From Magnetococcales bacterium (GTDB lineage Bacteria; Pseudomonadota; Magnetococcia; Magnetococcales; JADGAP01), in the NCBI GenBank assembly GCA_015231965.1, contig JADGAP010000001.1, forward strand, positions 1 to 32,015: a stretch of DNA of 32,015 nt, given 5' to 3'. Of this stretch, positions 9,044 through 18,424 are shown one piece after another. Numbering within the stretch: the stretch's first letter is position 1; each line of letters starts with the position of its first letter. The notes below the pieces were generated by a model, which worked only from the letters and a program-made list of their open reading frames with translations, was not told where the DNA came from and made no database searches. The position numbers were made by a program, and so were the translations under genes.

Positions 9044-9460
9044 ATGCAGTGGCTGGCGGAAAACAGTCTGCTTCTCCTGGGAATCCTCTTCCTGTTGACC
9101 ATGACGCTCAAGGGCCCGATGATGGCCCGGGCCTATGGCATCCGGTCGATTACGGTGCATGATCTGGCCAAGCTTCTGGCCGAGTCCAACCCGCCGCTGC
9201 TGCTGGACGTGCGCACCCTGCCGGAGTTCAACGGCGGGCACGTCAAACAGGCGGTCTCGGTTCCGCTGTGGGAGGTGCGCAAGCGCCTGGATCATCTGCG
9301 CCAGGAGGGGGAAGGACGTCCTGTGGTGGTGATCTGCCGCAGCGGCAATCGCTCCCTGCAAGGGGCGGTGGCGCTCAAGCGGGCGGGATTTCAGGAGGTG
9401 ATCAACGTCGTCGGCGGCATGGCCAACTGGGAGGCCCAAGGCTATCCGATCAAAAAATAG
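9044..9460 (+). CDS. Membrane-anchored rhodanese-like protein
   Basis: N-terminal hydrophobic segment and rhodanese active-site loop VVVICRSGNRS. ATG at 9044 preferred over the ORF-track start at 8930. Confidence 0.9.
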   Translation: MQWLAENSLLLLGILFLLTMTLKGPMMARAYGIRSITVHDLAKLLAESNPPLLLDVRTLPEFNGGHVKQAVSVPLWEVRKRLDHLRQEGEGRPVVVICRSGNRSLQGAVALKRAGFQEVINVVGGMANWEAQGYPIKK

Positions 9461-9710
9461 GCCACGTCGCTCAACAGGGGCGCGCCGGAGAGGGCTCTGG
9501 GCTTCGACCGTTCGGGGATGGACTGCAAGACGTAACTATTCAGCACCCCCGATTTTTTGGGGAGAAATCCGGAATTAGGTGAAAATCTGGTCGCCTACGG
9601 CGACGATTGGGCGCGCTACGCGAATGCTGAAAAACGCATTCGCTTCTCTTGAAAGCGCGCCAAAAGAACAAAAACAAATGCAAGATCAAAAGCGAAAGTC
9701 AAAACCCCAG

Positions 9711-9772
9711 GGCTCCGCCCCCCGCCTTCGCGGGGGCAGGCTCTGGACCCGCCAGGGGGATGATCCCCCTGG
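9711..9772. repeat. Structured GC-rich intergenic element (two adjacent hairpins)
   Basis: CCCCCGC-CTTC-GCGGGGG at 9719-9736 and the near-perfect palindrome CCAGGGGGAT-G-ATCCCCCTGG at 9752-9772. Confidence 0.6.
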
Positions 9773-9819
9773 ACCCGCAGTCGCAAAAGCGGGGGTGGTG
9801 AATAGTTACTGGATTTTCG

Positions 9820-10141
9820 CTGATTGACGGACCAACTTCCGGAAGGGTCTTCGGATCGGCTATTTTTCCCGCAGCCGCAGCCGGACTTCGGCAGCGGCTG
9901 CGAGCAGCTCATAATGGAGCCCCGTGGCAGAGGCGACGAACCGATTGGCTCTGTTGGAATAAAGCGTCAAACGTAATGATTGGGTTGCTGCTGATGGATA
10001 GATCAACTTCCGGCCCGGTCTTTAGAACGGCTGTTTTTCCCGCAGCCGCTGCCGGACTTCAGGCAGCGACTGCGAGCAACTCTCAATGGAGCCCCTTGGC
10101 AGAGGCGACGAACCGATTGGCTCTGTTGGAATGAAGCGTCA
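9820..10141. repeat. Imperfect tandem repeat, two units of about 150 bp (period about 171 bp)
   Basis: Both units contain caacttccgg...gtttttcccgcagccgc-gccggacttc-ggcagcg-ctgcgagcaac/gctc-taatggagcccc-tggcagaggcgacgaaccgattggctctgttggaat-aagcgtca. Confidence 0.8.
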
Positions 10142-10233
10142 GGCACCATTCTCAGGATTCCTTTTTAATTCAAACGGGATATCCGGTATTGCGCCAGACT
10201 TTGTCCCAGGGACTCAGGGATCGAAACCATCGA

Positions 10234-10548
10234 TCACTTGACCCTCATATCGTTCTTGACGGACTTCACGCCGTTGATGCCTCGCGCCACATCGATCGCT
10301 TTGTGGATCGCGGTCTGCGAAGCGACGAAGCCGCTCAGTTGAACCACGCCCTTGAAGGTCTCGACGTTGATCTCACCGGACTTCAGCGTGGGATCATCGA
10401 AGATGGCCGCCTTCACCTTGGTGGTGATGACACTGTCATCGATGTATTCTCCGGTCCCCTCCTGAGTGGCAGTGGACGCGCAACCCACGGTGGACATCAG
10501 CGTCACGGCAAGGAATAGGGCGGTGAGGTACGTTCTGGTTTTATTCAT
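10234..10548 (-). CDS. BON domain-containing lipoprotein (OsmY-like)
   Basis: Lipobox-like MSTVGC and BON repeat DDSVITTKVKAAIFDDPTLKSGEINVETFKGVVQLSGFV. Confidence 0.88.
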   Translation of the reverse strand: MNKTRTYLTALFLAVTLMSTVGCASTATQEGTGEYIDDSVITTKVKAAIFDDPTLKSGEINVETFKGVVQLSGFVASQTAIHKAIDVARGINGVKSVKNDMRVK

Positions 10549-10623
10549 GATTGATTTCTCCCAAGTAAGTTGAAATGGACTTTCCGAGGCGGTTCCCTGT
10601 TTGGGAAGCGCCCCTGAAGCCAT

Positions 10624-10890
10624 TCACGCGCTAACCAATGGCCCTCTGCGGAATACGGCGTGGTAGATCACCAGCAGCACCACGGCGCCGACCACCGCCA
10701 CCAGCAGACTGTAGAGGTCGAAGCCCACAACCCCCGCCATTCCGAAGGCGTTGAAAAGCCAGCCTCCGAACACCGCGCCGACGATGCCGATCACGATGTT
10801 CAAAGCCACATCACGACCCGTTCCGTTGACGATTCTGCTGGCGATGAATCCGGCGACCAATCCAAGCACCACCCATAACAATATCGACAT
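10624..10890 (-). CDS. GlsB/YeaQ/YmgE family membrane protein
   Basis: MSILLWVVLGLVAGFIASRIV...NIVIGIVGAVFGGWLFN. Start at 10890 preferred. Confidence 0.85.
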   Translation of the reverse strand: MSILLWVVLGLVAGFIASRIVNGTGRDVALNIVIGIVGAVFGGWLFNAFGMAGVVGFDLYSLLVAVVGAVVLLVIYHAVFRRGPLVSA

Positions 10891-11164
10891 GGCGACCTCC
10901 AGAAAATTGAGATGTTGGGCCGCGATGGGCTCGGGGAAGAGACCGCACGGCGAACCATTCCAAAAGCTTGAGAACAGGTTATCGCCCATGTCCGGCGCGG
11001 TCTGTTCGGTGACGCACACATTGCAGTGAATTATTTCCGAAAATAGTGAATATCGAGCCCATTCAATGAGTCCCCCGCGAAATGTGGCCAATATCATATC
11101 GACGGAACTGGCAACAGACTGATTTCGCTAGGAACTCCCATGCCGATCAATGGGAGATTCTTGC

Positions 11165-11490
11165 CTTTTTCAGGGGACTCATTCAATGAGTCTCCCTGGA
11201 AAAGTCCCTCATCGGCTTGAGAATGCATATCAACATGTTGATATTATTTTGTTTATTATTTTATTCTGCGGCCGCGTGACTTATTGATACAATATGGAAT
11301 CGCCTCAAGGGCACCTTCTTCTTTCGGGAGAATCATTGAGGAGTCCCCCGAAAAAGAAGGCCTTTCATCGGCTTGAGAGCGTCGCGCAACATGTTGAGGT
11401 CATTGAATTTGCGCATGGATCGCAAATTGGCTCAACTTCTTGATAAATAAGTAATCAACTCAAGGACACCGACTTTATTTTCGGGGATTC
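11165..11490. repeat. Imperfect tandem array of hairpin-bearing repeats (period about 153-155 bp)
   Basis: Repeated motifs catcggcttgag (11213, 11366), caacatgttga, and ctcaaggGcacc/ctcaaggAcacc. Long hairpins at 11165-11204 and 11314-11360. Confidence 0.7.
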
Positions 11491-11610
11491 ATCGTTGAAG
11501 TAGACCAAGCGCCCGTTGGACACTTCGCATTTCCAATATGTTCCAGGGAGGGAGGAACTTTCGGGACGTCGCCGGCAGGAGGGGATCGCTCACCGGCGGA
11601 ATTGGCGGTC

Positions 11611-13035
11611 TTACTCCCCTTCGCCGCCGACAAGGCGGATCAGGTTGGAGGGTGGCTCCTCGGGGGAGGGGGCGGGGCGCTGAATTTTTTTCAGACGTCG
11701 CCACAGCGAGACCCGGTCGATGCCCAGGGCCTGGGCGGCGAGGGAGTGGTTCTCCCCCACCTGACGGCAAACCCAGAGCAGGTATTCCCGCTCCATCTCT
11801 TCCAGGGTGAGGAAGCGTCCGTCTCGCTGCTGAAGGATGGGCGGGGTTTCGCCGCGCAGTTCGCCGGGGAGGTCGAGGAGGGTGATTTCGGGGCCGTCGC
11901 CCAGGGCCATGGCCCGTTGCACCATGTTTTTCAGTTCCCGAACGTTGCCGGGAAAGGGGTATCCCTCCAGCACGGCCAGGGCGTCGGGGGCGATCCCCTG
12001 GGGTTGGGGCGTCGGCGAGTCGGGACGGGGCGGAAAGTGGCGCATGAAATAGGCGATGAGCAGCGACACATCCCCCCGGCGCTCCTTGAGGGGCGGCAGG
12101 TGGAGATGGATGACATTGAGGCGGTAAAAAAGATCCTTGCGGAAGCGTCCGGCGGCGGCGTCCTCAAGGATGGGGCGGTTGGTGGCGGCGATGACCCGCA
12201 CGTCCACCGGGGTGGGATGGAGCGCCCCCACCCGCATCACCTCCTTTTCCTGGATCACCCGCAGCAGCTTGACCTGCATGATGGGAGGCATCTCGCCGAT
12301 TTCGTCGAGAAAGAGGGTTCCCCCCGCCGCCACTTCCACCAATCCGGGCTTGTTCTGGGCGGCCCCGGTGAAGGCCCCCCGGACGTGACCGAACAGCTCG
12401 TTGCCCACCAACTCCTCGCTCAAGGCACCGCAGTTGATGGCCACGAAAGGCCCCTCCCGTCGGGGGCTGGAGCTGTGAACCAGGCGGGCCAGCAACTCCT
12501 TGCCGGTGCCGGTTTCGCCGGTGACCAACACCGGCAGGTCGGAGCCCGCCACCTTGCGGGCCTGGGCGAGCAGCGCCTCCATCGCCGAATCTCGGGTCAC
12601 CAGACGAAAGCGACCCTCCCCCTGACCCGGGGCGTCGCCGGGAAGAGGCGGATTCCCCTCCCCCTCCCGCCCGCGCAACGCCTCGCCCACCGCCGCACGC
12701 AGGGCGTTGAGTCGGATGGGCTTTTCGATAAATCGGCAGCGCCCGTGGCGGGTCAGGCGGGCCAGTCCGGCGGAATCCCCGGCGGCGGCGACAAAGAGCG
12801 CTTCCGCTCCCGGACGCAATACCCGACAGCGCAACAACCACCGTTCCGCCTCGGCGACGCCGTCGCTCAGCCCCCGCACCACCACATCCACGTCATGATC
12901 CGTCAGCCACGCCAGGGACGCTTCGCCGGAGTCCGTCGCGGCGACCCGATACCCCTCCCGGGTCAGCACATGTTCCAGATTGCGCCGCGCCGCCTGATCC
13001 CCCTCGACGATCAAGACGCGCCCCGACTCTCCCAT
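11611..13035 (-). CDS. Sigma-54-dependent transcriptional activator with degenerate receiver domain (NtrC-like)
   Basis: Walker [24 protein letters not shown], Fis-type [23 protein letters not shown]-terminal REC-like fold without the phospho-acceptor Asp. Confidence 0.9.
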   Translation of the reverse strand: MGESGRVLIVEGDQAARRNLEHVLTREGYRVAATDSGEASLAWLTDHDVDVVVRGLSDGVAEAERWLLRCRVLRPGAEALFVAAAGDSAGLARLTRHGRCRFIEKPIRLNALRAAVGEALRGREGEGNPPLPGDAPGQGEGRFRLVTRDSAMEALLAQARKVAGSDLPVLVTGETGTGKELLARLVHSSSPRREGPFVAINCGALSEELVGNELFGHVRGAFTGAAQNKPGLVEVAAGGTLFLDEIGEMPPIMQVKLLRVIQEKEVMRVGALHPTPVDVRVIAATNRPILEDAAAGRFRKDLFYRLNVIHLHLPPLKERRGDVSLLIAYFMRHFPPRPDSPTPQPQGIAPDALAVLEGYPFPGNVRELKNMVQRAMALGDGPEITLLDLPGELRGETPPILQQRDGRFLTLEEMEREYLLWVCRQVGENHSLAAQALGIDRVSLWRRLKKIQRPAPSPEEPPSNLIRLVGGEGE

Positions 13036-13077
13036 GATCCCCTCCCCCATTCCGCCCATCGCATGGTCAAACCGGGT

Positions 13078-14520
13078 TCAGCCGGTCGGGGTTCCGGGCC
13101 AGCGCAGCAGGACGGTTTCGCCCCCGTCATCCCGTCGCGCTTCCAGCGTCACATCCTGTCGCCGCAACAGGCGCCGCCACACCCGGAGCATGACCTCCTC
13201 CCGCGCCGCGTCCTCCTCTCCCGCTCCGCCCGGGGCGACGCGGGAGATCGGACCGTTTTCCCGGGACCGGGCGCGGTGGGCGATGAACGCCGCCTCCACC
13301 CCCTCTCGTCTTGGACCCTCGCCGAGGGCGGAATGATCCCCCGGCGTTGGGGAAATTCGTCGCCCCCGCAGAATCACCGACCCGCCCCCCCCCCCCCTCG
13401 CCCCGGCTCGTTCGATGAGGTGGATCCAGATGGGCGGCAGCATCCCCGGGCGGGTGATCACCACCAGCCCCTCGGGACACTCCACCCCCAGGGAGACCCC
13501 GGGGGGCAGATGACCCCGGGCTGTGGCCAACGCCTCCCGGATCAGTTCGTCCAGCGCCGCCGGCTGGGGGTCCATCCCCTCCTGTTCCAGCCAGGGGGGC
13601 AGGCGCTCCAGCAGCAGCCGGGTGAACTCGGCCTGCTGATCGATGCGGGTCAGCATCTCCCGTTGGGTGGGGTCGAGTCCGGGCTCTTCCAGCAAAATTT
13701 GGCACGAGGTGGAGATGTTGCCCAGGGGATCCCCCGTCTCGCGGGAGATCTCCCCCAGAGCGGCGGCGACGGCGGCGGACTTGAGGGGGCGCAGTCGCGC
13801 CTCCTGTCGCTGTTCCGCAAAATTCAGCAGCCGATTGATCTCCGCCGTCAGCGGCGCGGCCAGGGAGGGGGCGGGGGATTCGGGGAGGCGGGGGAGTTCT
13901 CCCCGGGCGACGCGGGCCAGGGCGTCGCGCAGTTCGTCCAAGGGGCGGGTGACGTGATGATGGAGCCGCCATCCGGCCCATCCCACCAAGGCCAGCAAGA
14001 GCAGGCTGATGGCCCCCACCGTGCCACGAAAAACCGACAGGGCCTTGTCCTCCCGGGTTTGATGGTCGTTTACCAGACGTTCCGCAGTCTTGATCAAGGC
14101 GCGGCTGATCAGGTGAAGCTCCCCCTCCAGGGTGGATTCGGCGGCGGGGTTGGCCGCCAGCTTTTGCGGCAGTTCCTGAAACAGGGCGCGGTAGTGGTTC
14201 AACGGCGGATCCAGCAGGGACTGGACCTCCTTCTCCCCCGCCTCCTCCAGGGATCGGCCCATCTCCGCCAGCCGCCGCTGGGCCAGATCCACGTAGTCCA
14301 GGGCGGAGGAAAAATCGTTTTTGTGACGATAGAGGAAATAGTTGTTTTCGTAGCGGCGAATTTCCAGCGTCAGATTGAGCAGGGTGGAAAATTGCCGCCC
14401 CCCGGCGAGACGGGTTTGCATGTCGTGAACGCTGACAAAGGCCCACGCCGCCAGTCCCGCCAGCCCCGCCGCGAACAGCAGGAAGCCGCGCCACAGGGAG
14501 AAGGTTCCGTTTGAGGTCAT
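13078..14520 (-). CDS. Membrane sensor histidine-kinase-like protein with degenerate kinase core
   Basis: N-terminal TM, extracytoplasmic helical sensor (EIRRYENNYFLYRHKNDF), second TM plus HAMP, HisKA-like LGEISRETGDPLGNIS, HATPase-like C-terminus ending GGETVLLRWP. ATG at 14520. Confidence 0.8.
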   Translation of the reverse strand: MTSNGTFSLWRGFLLFAAGLAGLAAWAFVSVHDMQTRLAGGRQFSTLLNLTLEIRRYENNYFLYRHKNDFSSALDYVDLAQRRLAEMGRSLEEAGEKEVQSLLDPPLNHYRALFQELPQKLAANPAAESTLEGELHLISRALIKTAERLVNDHQTREDKALSVFRGTVGAISLLLLALVGWAGWRLHHHVTRPLDELRDALARVARGELPRLPESPAPSLAAPLTAEINRLLNFAEQRQEARLRPLKSAAVAAALGEISRETGDPLGNISTSCQILLEEPGLDPTQREMLTRIDQQAEFTRLLLERLPPWLEQEGMDPQPAALDELIREALATARGHLPPGVSLGVECPEGLVVITRPGMLPPIWIHLIERAGARGGGGGSVILRGRRISPTPGDHSALGEGPRREGVEAAFIAHRARSRENGPISRVAPGGAGEEDAAREEVMLRVWRRLLRRQDVTLEARRDDGGETVLLRWPGTPTG

Positions 14521-14771
14521 GAGCGGGGACGGGGATCGGGAGAAGGGGTTGCAGGGGGACGAGGAATGATCTTGCCACGCTTCCCGTCCGATTTCCAACG
14601 CGCAACGCGCCGTCTCCCCCGTTTTTTCCAATTGGAGCCGGAGGTTTTCCCGGGTTTCCGGGTGGAATTCGGCGAGAAAAAGGGGGATGGCGTGGGGCTT
14701 CGTCCAGGGCGAGGCCGGGGGAGCCGCGATACAGGCCGGTCTGTTCCAGGGCTCGGCGTTGCGGCGCCTGG

Positions 14772-15045
14772 TAGAGTCATTCCAAATCAGTTTTGCCCAT
14801 TGCCAGCTAAAGAATTTTCGCTCGTCATTCCCGCGAAGGCGGGAATCCAGGAAAGCCGATCAGTGAATGGCTCCCTTCAAACAAACGGAAAGGAGGCTTG
14901 GTTCCTCGTAACGATCTCTGCATTTCTCTCCCCCGCCCCCTGGATTCCCGCCTTCGCGGGAATGACGATTTCGTGGTTGAGGAGTTGGTCGCATAACCCA
15001 GGCACCGTTTGACGACATATGCAATTCTAGATTGGAACGACTCTA
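14772..15045. mobile_element. MITE-like repeat, copy 2 (most complete)
   Basis: Terminal inverted repeats tagagtcattccaaatcagttttgc / gcaattctagattggaacgactcta (about 19/25 identical when reverse-complemented) with TA at both ends. Perfect internal 29-bp inverted arms at 14823-14851 and 14939-14967. Confidence 0.82.
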
Positions 15046-15177
15046 TCATTCCAAGCGCCACGGCTTCGCCCCGGGGCGCGGCTCGACGGTAAAAAGGATC
15101 AAGCGGGGTTGATCCCAGGACGGGGGATCGTCAAACTCCCAAAAAATTCCACCCTCTCGCGCCGGATTCCGCCAGTC

Positions 15178-16548
15178 ATGAAAGAGACTAAAAACGGTTC
15201 CATTTTCAGCCGCTGGCTGGAAGCCGCCTCGGTCTATCGGGATCGGCGGATGGTGCTGGTGCTGCTGCTGGGATTTTCCAGCGGCCTGCCCCTGGCCCTC
15301 ACCGCCAGCACGCTGACCTTGTGGCTGGCCCGGGAGGGGGTGGACAAGGCGTCCATCGGCCTCTTCGCCCTGGTGGGAACCCCCTACGGCTTCAAGTTTT
15401 TGTGGGCGCCGCTGGTGGATCGTCTCGGCTTTCCCCCCTTCACCCGCTGGTTGGGGCGGCGGAGGGGCTGGTTGATGGTCTCCCAGTTGACCCTGCTGGC
15501 GGCCATCCTCGCCTTGGGAACCGCCGACCCCGCCCATCAACCCGTCTGGACCGCCCTGCTGGCCCTGGCCGTGTCGTTTCTCTCCGCCACCCAGGATATC
15601 GTCATCGACGCCTACCGGGTGGAGATCCTGCCCCCTCGCTTGCAGGGGGCGGGGGCGGGGGTGATCGTGCTGGGGTATCGCGTCGGCATGTTGACCTCCG
15701 GCGCGGGGGCGCTCTATGTCGCTCACGGCGCGGGATGGTTCGCCGCCTACGCCCTGATGGCCGCCCTGATGGGGGTCGGCTTGCTGGCGACCCTGCTCTT
15801 CGCCGAACCTCCCCCGCCCGCTGGAGAGGGCCTCGCGTCCTCCGCGCCCTCCGCCGCCGCTCCGTCCGCTGCCGGGGGATGGTCCTGGCGCCGTTTGCGG
15901 CATTGGCTAAGGGGGGCGGTGGTGGATCCCTTCGCCGACTTTCTGCGCCGCCCCGGCTGGTTCACCATTCTGGCCTTTATTCTTCTATATAAATTCGGCG
16001 ACGCCCTGGCCGGGGTGATGATCAATCCGTTTTATGTCGAGATGGGCTTCAGCGAAATGGACATCGCCAACGCCAGCAAAAGCTTTGGCATGGCGGCCAC
16101 CATTGCCGGGGGATTGCTGGGGGGCGTGGTGGTGAGTCGTTTGGGGGTCATGCCAAGCCTGCTGGTCTGCGGCGTGTTGCAACTGCTCTCCAACGGCATG
16201 TTCACCCTGCTGGCCCTGGCGGGCCACAGCCTGCCCCTGCTGTTCCTCGCCGTGGGGGTGGAAAATCTCACCGGCGGACTGGGAACCGCCGCCTTTGTCG
16301 CCTATCTGTCGAGTTTGTGCCATGTGGCCTACACCGCCACCCAATACGCCCTGCTCTCCTCGTTCATGGCCGCCGGTCGGACCCTGCTCGCCTCCTCGGG
16401 AGGGTGGCTGGCCTTGCAGGTGAGTTGGCCCCTCTTCTTCCTCCTCACCGCCGCCGCCGCCCTGCCGGGATTGCTCCTGTGGTTTCGTCTTCCCAACGCG
16501 GAATCGCCCCCGGAGTCCGCCAGTTTCTCCCCAGCGGCGTCAATTTGA
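15178..16548 (+). CDS. AmpG-like MFS permease (muropeptide transporter family)
   Basis: FSSGLPLALTASTLTLWLAREGVDKASIGLFALVGTPYGFKFLWAPLVDRL is typical of AmpG; multiple TM segments. Start at 15178 preferred. Confidence 0.85.
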   Translation: MKETKNGSIFSRWLEAASVYRDRRMVLVLLLGFSSGLPLALTASTLTLWLAREGVDKASIGLFALVGTPYGFKFLWAPLVDRLGFPPFTRWLGRRRGWLMVSQLTLLAAILALGTADPAHQPVWTALLALAVSFLSATQDIVIDAYRVEILPPRLQGAGAGVIVLGYRVGMLTSGAGALYVAHGAGWFAAYALMAALMGVGLLATLLFAEPPPPAGEGLASSAPSAAAPSAAGGWSWRRLRHWLRGAVVDPFADFLRRPGWFTILAFILLYKFGDALAGVMINPFYVEMGFSEMDIANASKSFGMAATIAGGLLGGVVVSRLGVMPSLLVCGVLQLLSNGMFTLLALAGHSLPLLFLAVGVENLTGGLGTAAFVAYLSSLCHVAYTATQYALLSSFMAAGRTLLASSGGWLALQVSWPLFFLLTAAAALPGLLLWFRLPNAESPPESASFSPAASI

Positions 16549-16687
16549 CGTTTGTTTGGTGGGTAAATTGCGTGTGATTTTGAATGGTTAATGGTTGGCT
16601 TGCGGTTTGCATTCCCATCGGCGTGGTCATCCGGCGGCACCATCCGACCGAGGTGACGGATTCGCACCCTTGGGAGCTTGCGGCGCC

Positions 16688-17443
16688 ATGGATATCGCCA
16701 CCGTTATCGGACTCATTCTCGCCTGGGCTTTGGTGATATGGGCCATCCTGATGGGGGGAAAACTCTCCCTTTTCGTCGATGTTCCCAGCATTGTCATCGT
16801 GTTCGGGGGGGTTTTCGCCGTGTCGTTCGTGCGGCACCGCATGGGCGAGGTTTTCGCCTCCATCGGGGTGTTGATGAAGGCCATCCTGGTCAAGCAGGCA
16901 CCGCCCGAGGATGTGATCACCCAGTTGGTGGACATGGCCAACATCGCCCGCAAGGATGGGATTTTGGCGCTGGAGCGGGTCAAGTCCGACGACACCTTTC
17001 TCCAAACCGCGGTGAACCACTGCGTCGATGGCGCCGACCCGGAATTTTTGCAAAGCGTGCTGGAAAAAGAGTTGGAATATCTGGGAGAACGGCATAAACG
17101 CAACATCGAGTTTTGGTCCGGCGTGGGGGAACTGGGCCCCGCCATGGGGATGATCGGCACCCTCATCGGCCTGGTGCAGATGCTGGCCAGCATGGACGAC
17201 CCCGCCGCCATCGGACCCGCCATGGCCGTGGCCATTTTGACCACCCTTTACGGGGCTCTGCTCGCCAACATCGTGGCGCTTCCCATGGCGTACAAGCTGG
17301 GCAACTACAGCAAGGACGAGCAACTCAACCGGCAGATCATCATCGATGGCATCATCGGCATTCAGAAGGGGGTCAACCCCCGCATGTTGCAGGAGGCGTT
17401 GAAAGCCGCCCTGCCGCCCAAGCGGCGGGATTTGGGAGGCTGA
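16688..17443 (+). CDS. motA: Flagellar motor stator protein MotA (PomA-like)
   Basis: GPAMGMIGTLIGLVQMLASMDDPAAIGPAMAVAILTTLYGALLANIVALPMAYKL. ATG at 16688. Confidence 0.94.
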   Translation: MDIATVIGLILAWALVIWAILMGGKLSLFVDVPSIVIVFGGVFAVSFVRHRMGEVFASIGVLMKAILVKQAPPEDVITQLVDMANIARKDGILALERVKSDDTFLQTAVNHCVDGADPEFLQSVLEKELEYLGERHKRNIEFWSGVGELGPAMGMIGTLIGLVQMLASMDDPAAIGPAMAVAILTTLYGALLANIVALPMAYKLGNYSKDEQLNRQIIIDGIIGIQKGVNPRMLQEALKAALPPKRRDLGG

Positions 17444-17503
17444 TGATGACCTCCCCCCCCCGTGAGGATCGGAAGTTCATTTCCCCGTCCGGAGACATGA
17501 GCC

Positions 17504-18334
17504 ATGGCTAAATGTCCCGAATGCAAGCCCGGTCTTCCCGGGTGGCTGGCCACGTTTGGCGACATGATGTCGCTCTTGCTGGTCTTTTTCATCCTGTTGC
17601 TCTCCTTCGCCTCGATGGACAAGGCCAAGTTCAAGGAGGTGTCGGGATCATTGAAGGACGCCTTCGGGGTGCAGCGGGTCAAGGTGTTGACCGCCCCCGC
17701 CGGAGACCTGATTTTCGCCAACTCCTTCAGCCAAGAGGTGGTTTTGGTCCATTTGATGGAGCAGGTCAAGGTCGTCCTGGAAAAGATGGTCGACAACGGC
17801 GAGGCGGAGGTGCTTGAGACGGAAAAGGGGTTTGAGATCCAACTAGATGACGACCGGCTTTTCGCGCAAAAGTCCACCCGCCTCAAACCCGAGATCGAGC
17901 CGGTGCTGCAACAGATCGCCAATCTCTTGGCACCCATGCAAAACCTTGTCCACGTGACCGGTCACACCGATAATCTACCGATTGACGCCACGGGTCCGTT
18001 CGAGTCCAATTGGGCGTTGTCCGCCGCCCAGGCGGCGTCGGTGGTCAACTTTTTCAGCACCAAGGGCGGCGTAGATCCCACCCGGTTGGAGTCGCGGGGG
18101 GCGGGGGAGTTCTCTCCCCGGGCCAGCAACGACACCCCGGAGGGGCGGGCCAAGAACCGGCGGGTGGAGATCACCATCACCCGCGAGACCCGGGCCGTGA
18201 ACGCCAATCAATACACCGCGCCCACCAAGGACTTCGTGGAAGGGGGCGACGTGGAGGAGGGGAGCGGGGCCATGGAAGCGTCGCCCGTTCTCATGGGCAC
18301 CCCGCCGACTGGGGAAAATCGCGCCCCCCCTTGA
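17504..18334 (+). CDS. motB: Flagellar motor stator protein MotB (OmpA-like C-terminus)
   Basis: LPGWLATFGDMMSLLLVFFILLLSFASMD plug/TM region with conserved Asp; VTGHTDNLPI...RGAGEFSPRASNDTPEGRAKNRRVEI OmpA-like domain. Confidence 0.94.
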   Translation: MAKCPECKPGLPGWLATFGDMMSLLLVFFILLLSFASMDKAKFKEVSGSLKDAFGVQRVKVLTAPAGDLIFANSFSQEVVLVHLMEQVKVVLEKMVDNGEAEVLETEKGFEIQLDDDRLFAQKSTRLKPEIEPVLQQIANLLAPMQNLVHVTGHTDNLPIDATGPFESNWALSAAQAASVVNFFSTKGGVDPTRLESRGAGEFSPRASNDTPEGRAKNRRVEITITRETRAVNANQYTAPTKDFVEGGDVEEGSGAMEASPVLMGTPPTGENRAPP

Positions 18335-18424
18335 ATCGGCGCTCCACCTCCCCAACAATACGCGGCGTTTGCACCAGTCCCGAGGCGCCCCAACGCCTCG
18401 GTGGAAGGGACGCAGGGGGGGCTC

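Noticed and set aside
11602-14514. 970-aa plus-strand ORF
   Set aside because: Antisense to the sigma-54 activator and sensor gene; the translation is Gly/Gln/His/Pro-rich, as expected for high-GC antisense frames.
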